Assembly: GCA_000310025.1 (NCBI GenBank)
Contig: FN649741.1
Coordinates: forward strand, 3,646,729 to 3,710,728
Direction of reading: 5' to 3'
DNA length: 64,000 nucleotides
Source of the DNA: Ectocarpus siliculosus
Lineage: Eukaryota; Sar; Phaeophyceae; Ectocarpales; Ectocarpaceae
Shown here: positions 36,901 to 45,500 of the stretch, piece by piece
Layout: every line of letters starts with the position of its first letter
How positions within the stretch are numbered: the first letter of the stretch is position 1
Notes under the pieces: generated by a model
What the model was told of the DNA's origin: nothing
Seen by the model: the letters and a program-made list of their open reading frames with translations, nothing else
Database searches by the model: none
Translations under genes and position numbers: made by a program

Positions 36901-39030
36901 CAACACCGGACACCACCCTGTTCAACGTACCACAAAATCGAAACTAATTGAAGGGTGATGCGGTGGACATGCTGCGACAAGAACGATCCAGGATCATGGG
37001 GGTCATCCGGGTGTAAGACTCGCTGCCATTTCCCGCCGTTCGATGGCCACCCGAAATTCGTCGATATTGTTCGAAAGGTGGGTGCGGGTTGCCTATCATT
37101 GTTCATCGGTACACTTTCATGCTTGTGATAGGCTGCTCGTTAAAATGCTATCACAAGATGTTACATGTATAGCTGTCTCGAGCTAAGGCACTTTCACAAC
37201 CTGCCCACGGCCCTACTATACGCTGGTGCGTCTTTCACGTGCACGGTGACCTATCAGGGAGCTGGCGAAGATAGAGGGGCGCTCGCTGCGTTGGACAGGG
37301 AACTTCACGAACTTAGCTCGATGGACATGCGACAAGCGGCGTTGCAGGTGACCTCAGAACAGCTACATGTACACTGTTAAGCCAGCGTTTGGCCTGGGGC
37401 TACATATGTACCTCTTTAGAGCTAACACAACCATTCTAGGGTCTACACGCTACCCTCATACCCTTGTCGAAGCCAGCAGGTGATCACGTCGTGGGTTAAT
37501 TCCGATTCCGAAAACCTCGTTGAGAGTCTTGCCTGCACGGTAATCGGTCTTTCTACTGTATATCTCCACCAGTGTTTCGTTTTTCGTTCTTTTTGTTCAC
37601 GCCAAAGACTATTGTAGACCAATGGAACCGCGTTGTGTTTTTGTAGGCGGCTACTGTGCATTCCAGTGGCAATTTCCGACGCCACATTTCGACAGCTCTT
37701 TCGCCTGAGGAGCCGAGTCATTATTTTTTTCTTTTCTGGCCTTTGATAATGTCCTATAATTCAAAGCACCCTCCGGACTATTGTTGAAGTTGTGAATTGT
37801 CCTGCGACAAACAGTTACAAATTTGATATCAGAGCTCGTCAAACCATTCCCAATGAGTATTTCCAGACGAGCTTTTGTTTCGTTTGAGGACTGATTTCGG
37901 ATATGATCGGTCTGCCCGTTTTGTTCGTGCAGACGTCGAGCGTAGTTGGTTTTCGTTTGGAAGCTGCGCCTTTATTTTCTCGAGGTGTCGCTATCCATTG
38001 TTCGAGACTGATGCTACATCGAGACTACGAATCTATTGATGGAGCTTCAAAAAGTGGTATCATATTGAACTATGGTATTGCAAGTATCACCACATGGTGA
38101 AAGGAACAACACCGGGGTATCGCACTGGTGTTTCTCTCGTCGATATTTTTTTTGGTCGTACAAATGGTCCTAAGGAATATATCGTCACCCTTCAGAGCGA
38201 AGACTTGGCGCAACTCGACCCATCTTCCCATCTCAACATCAAAATGCTCCTTGTCACACCCTACTCTCCAAATGGCGTTTTTCTGCTGGGCGCACCGGCA
38301 CGGCCGGGTTGGAATAACAGATGAAGCAGCAGCAGCTGGCAGACATCGCTGGCGAGCTTCAAAAAGAACGGGACATCGTAGCGCGCTACAAAGACATCAA
38401 ATTTGTATGATTTGGCCTGCCACACCGGTACCGTGACGCGCAAGGTAGTCGTTCGGCGTTGGCCATCGTGGTGCTCGTCCAAGGGGGAGAAAACAGCCTG
38501 TTGTTACCATGTCGCCTTGATTGAAAGTAGAAATGTTCGCAACGTAGTTTCCTTCCGCTGTGCTACACGAAGCGATCGAATGACACCCCAAGTGGTCAGA
38601 AGCTTGCTTTCGAATTTATGACTCTTGCATCGTTGTCCGACGGTTTGTTCTTTGCGATCGGTGCGTGATAAAGAATGGAAGCCGTGTTGTATCTTTGGTG
38701 TCTCCTATTGAACGGCCGGACGGCATCTGTATGGCATTCCGACGTCGTGGTGATGCTTCAGCTGTAAGTCGAGATCAACCTCAAGCTGTTGAAGCGAACT
38801 AGGCGGAGACATAGCTTGTGCGCAGAACCAAGGCAATAGAGATTGAATGTAAATTGGCTGCGTGTTTATGAAAACAGCGGCGTAGGAATTATTTCCCTGC
38901 ACAAGTCTGAAGAGGCCCCAGCGATTTCCCAGCGGCAGCGGACGACACCATGAAGAGGAGTGCCGAGTCGGTACGCGAGCTCTACAAAGGCGCAATGCGT
39001 TGGGAAGGATGCACAGATGATCCTAAATAG
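3910..39030 (+). CDS. Giant multi-exon coiled-coil protein with His/Cys, YREED and CHORD-like modules, family unknown
   Basis: About 57 exons can be joined from the ATG at 3910 to the TAG at 39028-39030, giving roughly 3,250 codons. Exon borders are GT-AG apart from two GC donors, and splice phase is preserved at almost every junction I checked, which argues for one gene. The protein starts Ala/Gly/Asp/Glu-rich (EEEESDEDDLWDVDGD). It then consists mostly of Lys/Arg/Glu/Ala-rich helices predicted to form coiled coils. These are interrupted by a His/Cys module (about 1,430), a TPIG...YREED module (about 1,790), acidic Ser/Gly/Ala-rich linkers (about 2,350-2,700) and a CHORD-like Cys/His module (about 3,090-3,180). 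It ends RWEGCTDDPK. No signal peptide or membrane segment is evident, so it is probably a cytoskeletal or scaffold-type protein, which is inference. Junctions at 13778/14086 and 23911/24090 are unresolved. Annotation as two or more genes remains possible. Confidence 0.7.
4235..4305 (+). other. tRNA-like sequence (box A and box B) in intron 1 of the giant gene
   Basis: TGGCCTAGGTGG at 4243-4254 matches the RNA polymerase III box A consensus. GTTCGAATC at 4290-4298 matches the core of box B, about 35 bases downstream. CGCCG (4238-4242) can pair with CGGCG (4299-4303) as an acceptor-like stem. The D and T stems do not pair well and no clear anticodon arm is seen. It is therefore a decayed tRNA or the head of a tRNA-derived SINE rather than a working tRNA gene. 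Confidence 0.35.
4564..4602 (+). repeat. 18-bp tandem direct repeat
   Basis: The sequence acatatcaagtcctcctt occurs twice, separated by three bases, inside intron 1 of the giant gene. No coding or regulatory role is apparent. Confidence 0.6.
12679..13637. other. Intron of the giant gene holding an unexplained 286-codon antisense frame
   Basis: Between the exons ending at 12678 and starting at 13638 the minus strand is open for 861 nt (12660-13520). The predicted protein is rich in Arg, Pro and Ser and shows no motif I recognise. The plus strand carries several overlapping open frames too. This could be a decayed mobile-element fragment, a small nested gene or chance. Confidence 0.3.
16911..16936 (+). 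repeat. AACGAC hexamer microsatellite in an intron
   Basis: Four to five tandem copies of the hexamer AACGAC lie in the intron between exons 16581-16685 and 17042-17432 of the giant gene, after an AGC-rich stretch. Confidence 0.7.
19193..19742 (+). other. His/Cys module spanning two exons of the giant gene
   Basis: Across the intron 19303-19666 the protein reads IPNFGRALQANIGCSHTRTK, then AWGDKYGSGLR joined to CRDCGMEATRMHKD. The split Arg codon (CG plus A) restores phase. The C-x-H...C-x2-C spacing, with conserved-looking Trp, Lys and Gly residues between, suggests a small metal-binding or structural module embedded in coiled coil. Metal binding is inference from Cys/His spacing. I cannot assign it to a named zinc-finger family. 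Confidence 0.45.
23334..23482 (+). other. TPIG...YREED...LPF module exon of the giant gene
   Basis: This exon encodes VVTPIGWATVNSYREEDQML followed by IVTLPFCRPSARMWIPVEK. The alternation of hydrophobic residues with a Gly turn and an acidic YREED turn is typical of a small beta-barrel. Similar TPxGxGxV...YREED...V.LP sequences occur, as I recall, in other large stramenopile proteins, but this is memory rather than a search result. Phases on both sides (GAA split 1/2 at the start, phase 0 at the end) fit the neighbouring coiled-coil exons. Confidence 0.5.
24720..33681 (+). other. Giant gene, exon block 3 (coiled coils and acidic/glycine linkers)
   Basis: Exons: 24720-24827, 25782-25889, 26482-26625, 27255-27347, 27851-27952, 29125-29237, 29588-29801, 29971-30183, 30583-30885, 31098-31617, 31853-32259, 32527-32718, 33029-33160, 33509-33681. 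The first coils are short, in-phase exons of 93-144 nt. Exon 30583-30885 ends in a Gly/Asp repeat. Exons 31098-31617 and 31853-32259 are disordered-looking Ser/Asp/Glu/Gly/Ala tracts (SSSESELGEEDRAF, SDDEEDSTSTEEETSSDE). Exon 32527-32718 has a Lys-rich block (KKKKAKKNGKK), a possible nuclear localisation or RNA-binding patch. The intron 27953-29124 holds the hairpin-rich inserted element. Confidence 0.65.
28240..29091. mobile_element. TIR-bounded non-autonomous element built of G/C-tract hairpins with poly-T loops
   Basis: The left end (28240-28267, core gctacggagtattcccccc) and the right end (29064-29091, core gggggaaaactccgtagtta) are imperfect inverted repeats, matching at about 23 of 28 positions. 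Inside are repeated units: CGGGGGGAAATTGAC at 28306-28320 and again at 28924-28938, each followed by a G6-7 tract, a TGTTTTTTTT loop and a CTACCCCGGGG arm. No transposase frame is visible. A lysine/glutamate-rich frame inside (28440-28528) resembles a host exon but fits neither splice phase. The flanking exons 27851-27952 and 29125-29237 join in phase 0 without it. The element is therefore most simply an insertion within an intron. Confidence 0.5.
33818..33922 (+). repeat. Diverged tandem duplication, about 62-bp unit, in an intron
   Basis: The segment around 33818-33860 (ggaccattgccctatcaaat...) is repeated at 33880-33922 (ggacaatgccctgtcaagt...) with several substitutions and one indel. It lies between exons 33509-33681 and 34138-34296 of the giant gene. 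Confidence 0.55.
34138..39030 (+). other. Giant gene, exon block 4 (C-terminal part to the stop codon)
   Basis: Exons: 34138-34296, 34631-34742, 35060-35221, 35551-35634 (GC donor), 36121-36249, 36658-36803, 36954-37077, 37258-37347, 38321-38404, 38956-39030. Exon 34631 gives WETDWIYPHLHSMYFKGLVD, joined in phase by a split Arg codon. Exons 36658-37077 carry the CHORD-like module. The last two exons are short helices (MKQQQLADIAGELQKERDIV, then SVRELYKGAMRWEGC). The 38956 acceptor was chosen because it is the only nearby AG that keeps phase 0. The next AG upstream (after 38939) would shift the frame. Confidence 0.65.
36658..37077 (+). other. CHORD-like Cys/His zinc module near the C-terminus of the giant protein
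   Basis: Two exons joined by a split Arg codon encode IRCRNCKELYLEAQNHDLCC, AYHPGEYKRACPRSCPGLTE, KCMSHRVMRWTCCDKND and SGCKTRCHFPPFDGHPKF. The order C-x2-C, CC.YHPG, W-x-CC, GC...C-H matches the pattern of CHORD domains (C...C.YHPG...W.CC...GC..G.H), which bind two zinc ions and occur in RAR1 and CHP proteins. There are extra Cys residues (CPRSCPG, KCMSH), so this is a CHORD relative rather than a canonical copy. Zinc binding is inferred from residue spacing. Confidence 0.6.
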
Positions 39031-39249
39031 GTTGTTCACATGCAACTTGCGGAAAACGTTGACTTTGGAGCAGGACATGACAGAGAATGCGATCACAACC
39101 AGAACGAATCACCACGCTGAACACATACAACACCAGGTACAGGCGAAACCAAACCAACAAAAAACCGGGCCCGGGTGGGATCCTCTCCCTCAAAACACCC
39201 TGCAAATCAGGGGCACCGTGGGCGAACAAGTCGGGCTCAAGCTCAAAGT
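39031..39249. other. Short convergent 3' region shared by two genes
   Basis: Only 219 bp separate the stop of the giant plus-strand gene (39030) from the stop of the minus-strand pseudouridine synthase (39250). The 3' UTRs of the two genes must overlap or be very short. No strong canonical polyadenylation signal is evident on either strand. Confidence 0.55.
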
Positions 39250-42215
39250 TCAAAATTCGCAAGGAGCGGTAAACATTGTCCTCTCCCCCGTTTTCGGGTG
39301 TCGAAGGCACAGCGTGTGCGCGTGCAGCAGGCACCGGCCGGCGAGAGCGAGAGAGTCCGTGGTGCCGTAGAAGTGGTCGCCCAGGATTGGGTGACCTATT
39401 GCATTCATGTGAAGTCGCTGCCCAGGACAACAACAAGGAGGAGCGAAAACGGGACGCCAGTCATCTTCCTGGTTGGTATGTAGGCATGGGATGTGTTGAA
39501 AAATCAGTCAGATGCCTCTCACGCAAGGTAGCCCTTGTTGGAAGGAGCAGCCATTCCAAAAAAGACGGTGGGTGAAGCATCGCATCAGGGGCGACCACGT
39601 CAACAAAATTCTGATTTCGCGAAGGACATGTGCATTGAGAATGCGTTGTCGATCGCTCTTCCTCCGGCTCACCAGTTGGTGCGAACGGCCCGACACGGGA
39701 ATGAGCTCGACTCTTGTCCGGTCGGCAGCCCTGTCCAGGACTCGCCTTGTGCACATCGAACACGAGTTGGAACAAATCCGTAAAAGAGAAAGGTCACGTC
39801 GTCACACCGAAGGTTTGAACGCGAGAGCAGAGGACCCGTCGTAGGAGTGAGAGAGGGAGAGGGGGGTCATGAAGTGATATGTTGTGTTTGTCGCGTGGTA
39901 CATACATGCCTTTATTGTTGCTTCGAATGCGTTACACAACAATCAACCAAGTCAGAGGTTCTCCCAGGTGCAGCGCTACAAGAGATGACCACGCGCGCAA
40001 TCCTTAACTACACCGGCGCAAAGGACCCATGCAGTGTGCCGAATAAACAATAGCTACGACTCCAAGGACCTCCGAGCAGGGTGACAACAATTTCCCCGAA
40101 ATTAGCAGCAACGCCACTTCTATCACTTCGTTCATTGCACATTCGCTGCTATTGCCAATGGCGGAATTTCCTCACGTACCATTTCGTGAGCGATGGCTTT
40201 CCGTGCTCGAAGTTGACCATGTGGAGCGGCGGGCAGCCCCTATTTCTGCATAGCGGAAGGTCGACCTCCCCTTCGTCCGCCCAGAGGACACCGTGCACGA
40301 TCGCAACGTAGCGTTTGCGCACTTGTCGCTCTCGAAACTAGTATTCAACGCGATAGCGGAGAAGAGACGGAAAGAGGGGTGGAACATAAATAGGTAGCAC
40401 CACAAGACGCCAGCAGCACGTACGCATCCATACGCATCGCGTACAGAGCACATGTCAATAACACAAGACAAGGAAATGGATATCACGGGGCTCCGGTGGA
40501 AATCAACACTCTCTCGCAGTGCGCGCGACGGAATACATCGTTGCCTACACTTACGCGTGAAAACAAACTGCGGAGTCCGGCATTCTCACAACCGACTACC
40601 CATGACCATACAAAAGTTGCACCTGCCGGTTGAGGTCCTTGAGAGCTGCATCCGTGCGGGCCATGATCACGCAGCCGGACGTCGCCATGTCTAGCCGGTG
40701 CACGATCATTCTGTCCACCCGGTAGTGTCCCAGCTCCAGGGCAGCCCTTCAAAAGCATCCAAAAGTGACAGCCAACCAAGCGATAAAAAACGATAAAACT
40801 ACTGAAGCAAGGCTCCTTGTGTTTCTTTACCACCTTACAGGTATACTTCTCCTGGAACGTACAAAAAAAGCTGCACTTCATTCTCCGACTTGATTAGATA
40901 CAACCAAAGAGGCCTGGGCACGAGTGGCCGGCGGGAAATGAGCGCTACATGAACCATGTTTTTCTGCACTTCACGCCTCATTATGTTCAAAGGTACTCAT
41001 CAGCAACATCTTGAGCATATGGCAGGATTCCACGAACCTGCCGGGACAGCAGTCTCGCTGGGGCTCCGTGGGCTTCGGATGGTACCAAATACTCCAGATT
41101 GCATCCACAGCACCCCCAAAAAAAATGCCACTGTTACTGAAACAATCACATCCCTCACACTGGCGCAACACTGCACTGCCACTGGCGCAACATTCCATAT
41201 GCAGAAACATTGTTGGCTCTTGCATACATACGACTCCAAACAGCAGTCGGTCTTGCAACAATTGGTGCCGCGCTACATACAATGGCCCGGTACGTACACG
41301 TTTGATACGCGAGAATCGCGGTACAATGACCTAAACTGGACGAACCTTGTGGCCAGCGAGTCCTTCTCGATCCGCCCCGGGACGCAAAGAAGATCACTTG
41401 GCTTGTTACACACCACTATCTCCTCGTCCACGAACAAAATCTCCTGGGGCGTCCGCGCACGTGAGTTCGAAACAACACGTGTAAAGCGGTTAGCCATGGA
41501 GTACATTTCTCTCGAAGGCAGAATGACAGCAGGAGCAACAAGAAAACAACCGATACGCTGGCTATGACACTCCGGCACAGTTACACACTGCGGTGGTCGA
41601 ATGCAAATTGCTAACGCACACGTTTTCAGCATGCGACCGAGGTCCACTACGGCTTTTATTGACAGTTGCAGTCGGCAACGCGTTTCGGGGATCAGTGCGG
41701 GTGGAAACGCGCCGCGTTTCTTCGAACATGTGTGTATGGATAAATCGGCACCTACTTGAAGTGATCGCACGATCGGCAGGTGACAGTTGGAAGAGCACTG
41801 CTGTCGTTGTGTACCGCACACCCTTCCCCCGGTCGTCACTCACTAGTGGTCCTGGCGGCACGGGAGCATTGAACGGGCCGTTGAGCCACATCTCCTCGGC
41901 CGCGACGCCCTTGCCCTTTCCTCCAGCCTCCCCTACAACAGCTGCTCCCAGGGAAGCGCTCGTGCCTGGTCGAACCTGTCCTGTGCTTGCCATTGGATCC
42001 GGGCCATTGCCAAGCCATGGCCTCTCCTCCACCTGCACCTCCCCTACTTCATTTGTGGCAGCCGTAGTAGTAGCGGCGCTGACGCGGGTGCCGCCGTTGC
42101 CGCTGCTGATCGATCGAAAGCCGTGTGACCCCCACGCGGCCGTGAGCACTGCCAGGCAACGCAAACGACATGGCGAGGAGGAGAATACGCCAGCTGGGAG
42201 TGCCCTACGAGGCAT
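39250..42215 (-). CDS. RluA-family RNA pseudouridine synthase, probably organelle-targeted
   Basis: It converts uridine to pseudouridine in structured RNA, probably rRNA or tRNA. Six exons (minus): 42215-41820, 41443-41346, 40746-40623, 40337-40180, 39730-39673, 39417-39250. They join in perfect phase to 333 aa. The family landmarks appear in order: EILFVDEEIVVCNKPSDLLC (about 133-152), the catalytic loop MIVHRLDMATSGCVIMART with the nucleophilic Asp at about 184, VRKRYVAIVHG, TRVELIPVSGRSHQL, RLHMNAIGHPILGDHFY, and a C-terminus HPKTGERTMFTAPCEF. The first 130 residues lack the fold and start MPRRALPAGVFSSSPCRLRC, an Arg/Ser/Ala-rich sequence typical of mitochondrial or plastid presequences. 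This is the first in-frame ATG. It is divergent from the TMEM205-like gene and convergent with the giant gene. No S4 domain is seen. The substrate uridine cannot be told from sequence. Confidence 0.9.
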
Positions 42216-42562
42216 TGCCGTCTTCAGCACTATTATAAGCACGCAGCTCACAGCTGTGTGCGTCAATGACGAGGGCGGCAGCAAGCTCCTCTCGCCAACT
42301 CTCGCCGCTCTTTCCCTCTGCCGTGCTTCGGACGGGGTTCTACTCGAGAACCTGAACGCCTCCACACGCACTCCGTTCGCGCCGCATCCCCAGGTGCAGA
42401 TCTATGATCTATAAATGGATAGAGCATCGTCCGCACGCCCCTCGCACAAACAACACCAGCAACCCGGGAGCCTCTAAGAAACTCAAGATACCGGCACCAG
42501 GCCGGTATCTTCTCCTTGAGTACTTCGTTGAGGGCAAACGCTACCGCATTATAGAGTCAGGC
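42216..42562. promoter_or_regulatory. Shared upstream region of two divergent genes, with an interrupted palindrome
   Basis: The 347 bp between the start codons of the minus-strand pseudouridine synthase (42215) and the plus-strand TMEM205-like gene (42563) presumably holds both promoters. It contains an inverted repeat, AAGATACCGGC at 42485-42495 and GCCGGTATCTT at 42501-42511 with a 5-nt loop. The arms extend further with a 3-nt bulge (ACTCAAG before and CTTGAGT after). It could be a dimeric regulator site or a hairpin in the 5' UTR of the plus-strand gene. No TATA box is obvious. Confidence 0.4.
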
Positions 42563-45500
42563 ATGGTTCGCCGAAGGAGCCTTGCGTGTGCCCTGGTTCT
42601 CCTTGGCATCGTCGATGGATTCATCGCGCCTGCTTTCATCCCGCCAGCGACAGCGGGGGCACGGGTCAAGTTACCAGTGGCAAGCTCAGGTAAAGCGACA
42701 CGTTTTGGCGCGGGGAGAGATGGTAGTGAAAGGAGGGGGGGGGGGGGCATGTTGGCTGCTGCCGTGTTCATGTTGTATGTGAAAAAAGCAAGTTCCCGTT
42801 CACGACCGATCAGCCGATGACGACACTACAAGTTCAAACTTCAAGCCGGCGTGGTGGTTGCGACAACCTCCCGCAGTCAAGTCTCTCTTCTTAGCTGAAC
42901 ACGTGGCCACCCCTCTTTCTGACGGGCGTTGGTGCTTACTACTGGCAGAGAGAGACGGTCTTGGAGTAGTAGAGCCATTTGGAGCGCGAACAGGGGGGGA
43001 GAAGAAGGAAACAAGCGTGCTGCTGGCTCATGAAGTGCCAGATACCAGAACTGTATTTGATAAAGTTACACCATTAGACCAGTCAAATCTGATGGTGTAA
43101 CTTTATCAAGTAAACTGAACCTGTGCGGTCTTGGCACACCAGCTTCCTTGTTCGTGTTGCCTCACACGCGTTGATATTTTGAAATCTGGTGGAAATTCAG
43201 AAGCAGGGGGCAACACATTTAGGTTTTCATCGTCGGACCCGCTTGTAGGTTTTTGCTTGTCTTCCGGGGTCAGAGAGAGCCAGCTCAGACTCCCTTCTCA
43301 CCACGGAACCGAGGTAAAAGGCAGCAGAGAAACTGGCCGTGGCGTGCTCGCCCTTGTCAGTTGAAAGCGTTGCACACCAGCAGTCGAAGGGCTAGACGAT
43401 TTTTCCGCCGCAACATCATTGGTGCGGTGGTTCACCCCCCCGAAAGGCAGCAACAACGTCCCCGGATTGTTACGGTATTCACTCAACTGAACTGTGGCTT
43501 CTGGTTCAGCACCAACAGGAACCATAGCGGGAGCAGCGCGGAGGGCTCCGTTCGTCGCCAGGAGAAGCAGCGCTCTAACAATGACTGCCAACAAGGCACC
43601 GGACCGGGTAAGCATGTGGTGTTACACACGGCGAACATGTGGGCATGTGTCTCAGGCTTTCTCTATGTTCGTGTAACGGGTAAGCATGTGGTGCTACACA
43701 CGGCGAACGTGTCGGCATGTGTCTCAGGCGTTCTCTATGTTCGTGGTACGCTGAACTGGCCTGCCAGTCGACGCATACATAACCGGAGAGTTTCAGCGGT
43801 CTCACCCCCCCCCTCTGTCTGCATCTCCCTCCGTCGCGTGTGCTTCTCCGGTTGCTGTGATGGGGTATCGTCACGGCGCGGAGGGTGCAGACCGCCATCG
43901 CCAACGCCGCGCCCTTAACCTTCGCCGCGGGGTGCTCGGCCGTCGCCAGCGCTGTTGCCGAGATTAGCCCACACGTGAGCGCGAGGATGAACTCCCCCCA
44001 CCCCGTGGTGTGGATTCATGTTACATATGTAGATGCGTTCTGAACTACTGTAAGGGCTTTCGTAGTGCCTACAGAGGGCATCGCCACCGACCCCAGCGCG
44101 AATGTGCGCTTCACATGCCGCGCGGGTGTTGAAATTCGTTGGTGCCGTTTCGACAACGGCGCTCGCCCTCCTTCGACAACAGGCCTGGCGCAGATGCGTA
44201 CGAGCTATGTTGGCACAGCAGCACCGTGTTTTTTTCCCCCTCAATGTTTAGCAGGCATCGAAAAAGTGATTCAAGGCGTTTTGTGCCGCCCACTCCCCTT
44301 CCATTTGTCTCCAAATACACTTCGCATAGATGAGCGCAGGGGGATCGAACCAAACGTGCATGTGCATGTGTAGGCCGTGTTCGAGATTGCCTCAAGCCTT
44401 GATGTGCCAATGCCAGTTACCTGGGGCAGCCCCACAATGTTGTGAACAACACGTAATATCTCACCGACCTTCGCATCCACGGATAGGCAGTTGTTGTGGG
44501 GGTCGAAGTCAAGCCACTGCCTGCACCACCGCTCCAGATGGTGTGGACCTGACAAAAGGTTTCCCAAATGTCTCAAGTCCGCAAATTTAGCACGCCGTTT
44601 ACACCGTTTCGACGCTTGGAGACGTTTGGGAAGCTGCTCAGCGAACGGGACATGTACACGTGCCATTGTTGCATCGCATGAAGTATCCAGTTTCATTATT
44701 TCCACCACTGCTGCGCGGTGTCGTGTGGGAGACAGGCCGCCGCGTTTGTTCAGCTCGTGTGCCTCTCGATTTGGCTCGGAATGAGTGTCTACGCCACCTT
44801 CATCTGGCCGGTCATCACAGGCTTGAACATGCGGGACTCGTCCGAGTTCGCATCTTTGCTCGGGAAGCTGGGACCATCGTGAGTCGAGACATCTGTTTGT
44901 GTTTGTGATGCGGGGTTGTGGCCCGCACATACATGCGGTTTTGCTGGTTTGGGCGTGCTTTTGCGCCTCGCTCCATATCAACCTCTTCTTCCCGCCGACC
45001 AGGGGCGTGAAGCACACGCGGCACCCCGCCCGCTCGCGATAATATACCCGCCAATTAGCGGCGCGGGCTCAGTGTGCCTTTCTTGCATGGGTTGAGGGTA
45101 GATTTGTATGCAGCCTAAGTCCCTTGTAGGGGTCGGTCTTTGGGTGAGAGGGCCGGCACGGACTGTTTTGCAGCAGACAATAAGACGACACGAAAGAGTT
45201 CTACTACTTGTTTCTTGGGTGTGACAATCCGTTCATCAGGTTGGTCTGTCGAGCCTAGCGAACAGGGATGTGTTTCGTAGCTGAGTACTGTAGATGAGGA
45301 GCTTGCTACCGCCAACAATAAATATGCGAACAGTAGTTGCTCGAGTGCCCTCAGATGTTGACTGCGCAGCGTCAGATCACATTGAAGAAGCATGGTGCTG
45401 TCGGTACTCGCGTTGACATCTGTCGCAAACATGCATTTCCCCCCCGCCCACAACCCCCGCCGTCCCGTATTCCCACCGCCAAAATAGCACTTCGGTCCGT

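Noticed and set aside
40971-41282. Minus-strand frame between exons 2 and 3 of the pseudouridine synthase
   Set aside because: Exons 2 and 3 join directly through a split Arg codon, giving KDSLATRAALELGHYRVDRM as expected for the family, so this stretch is intron.
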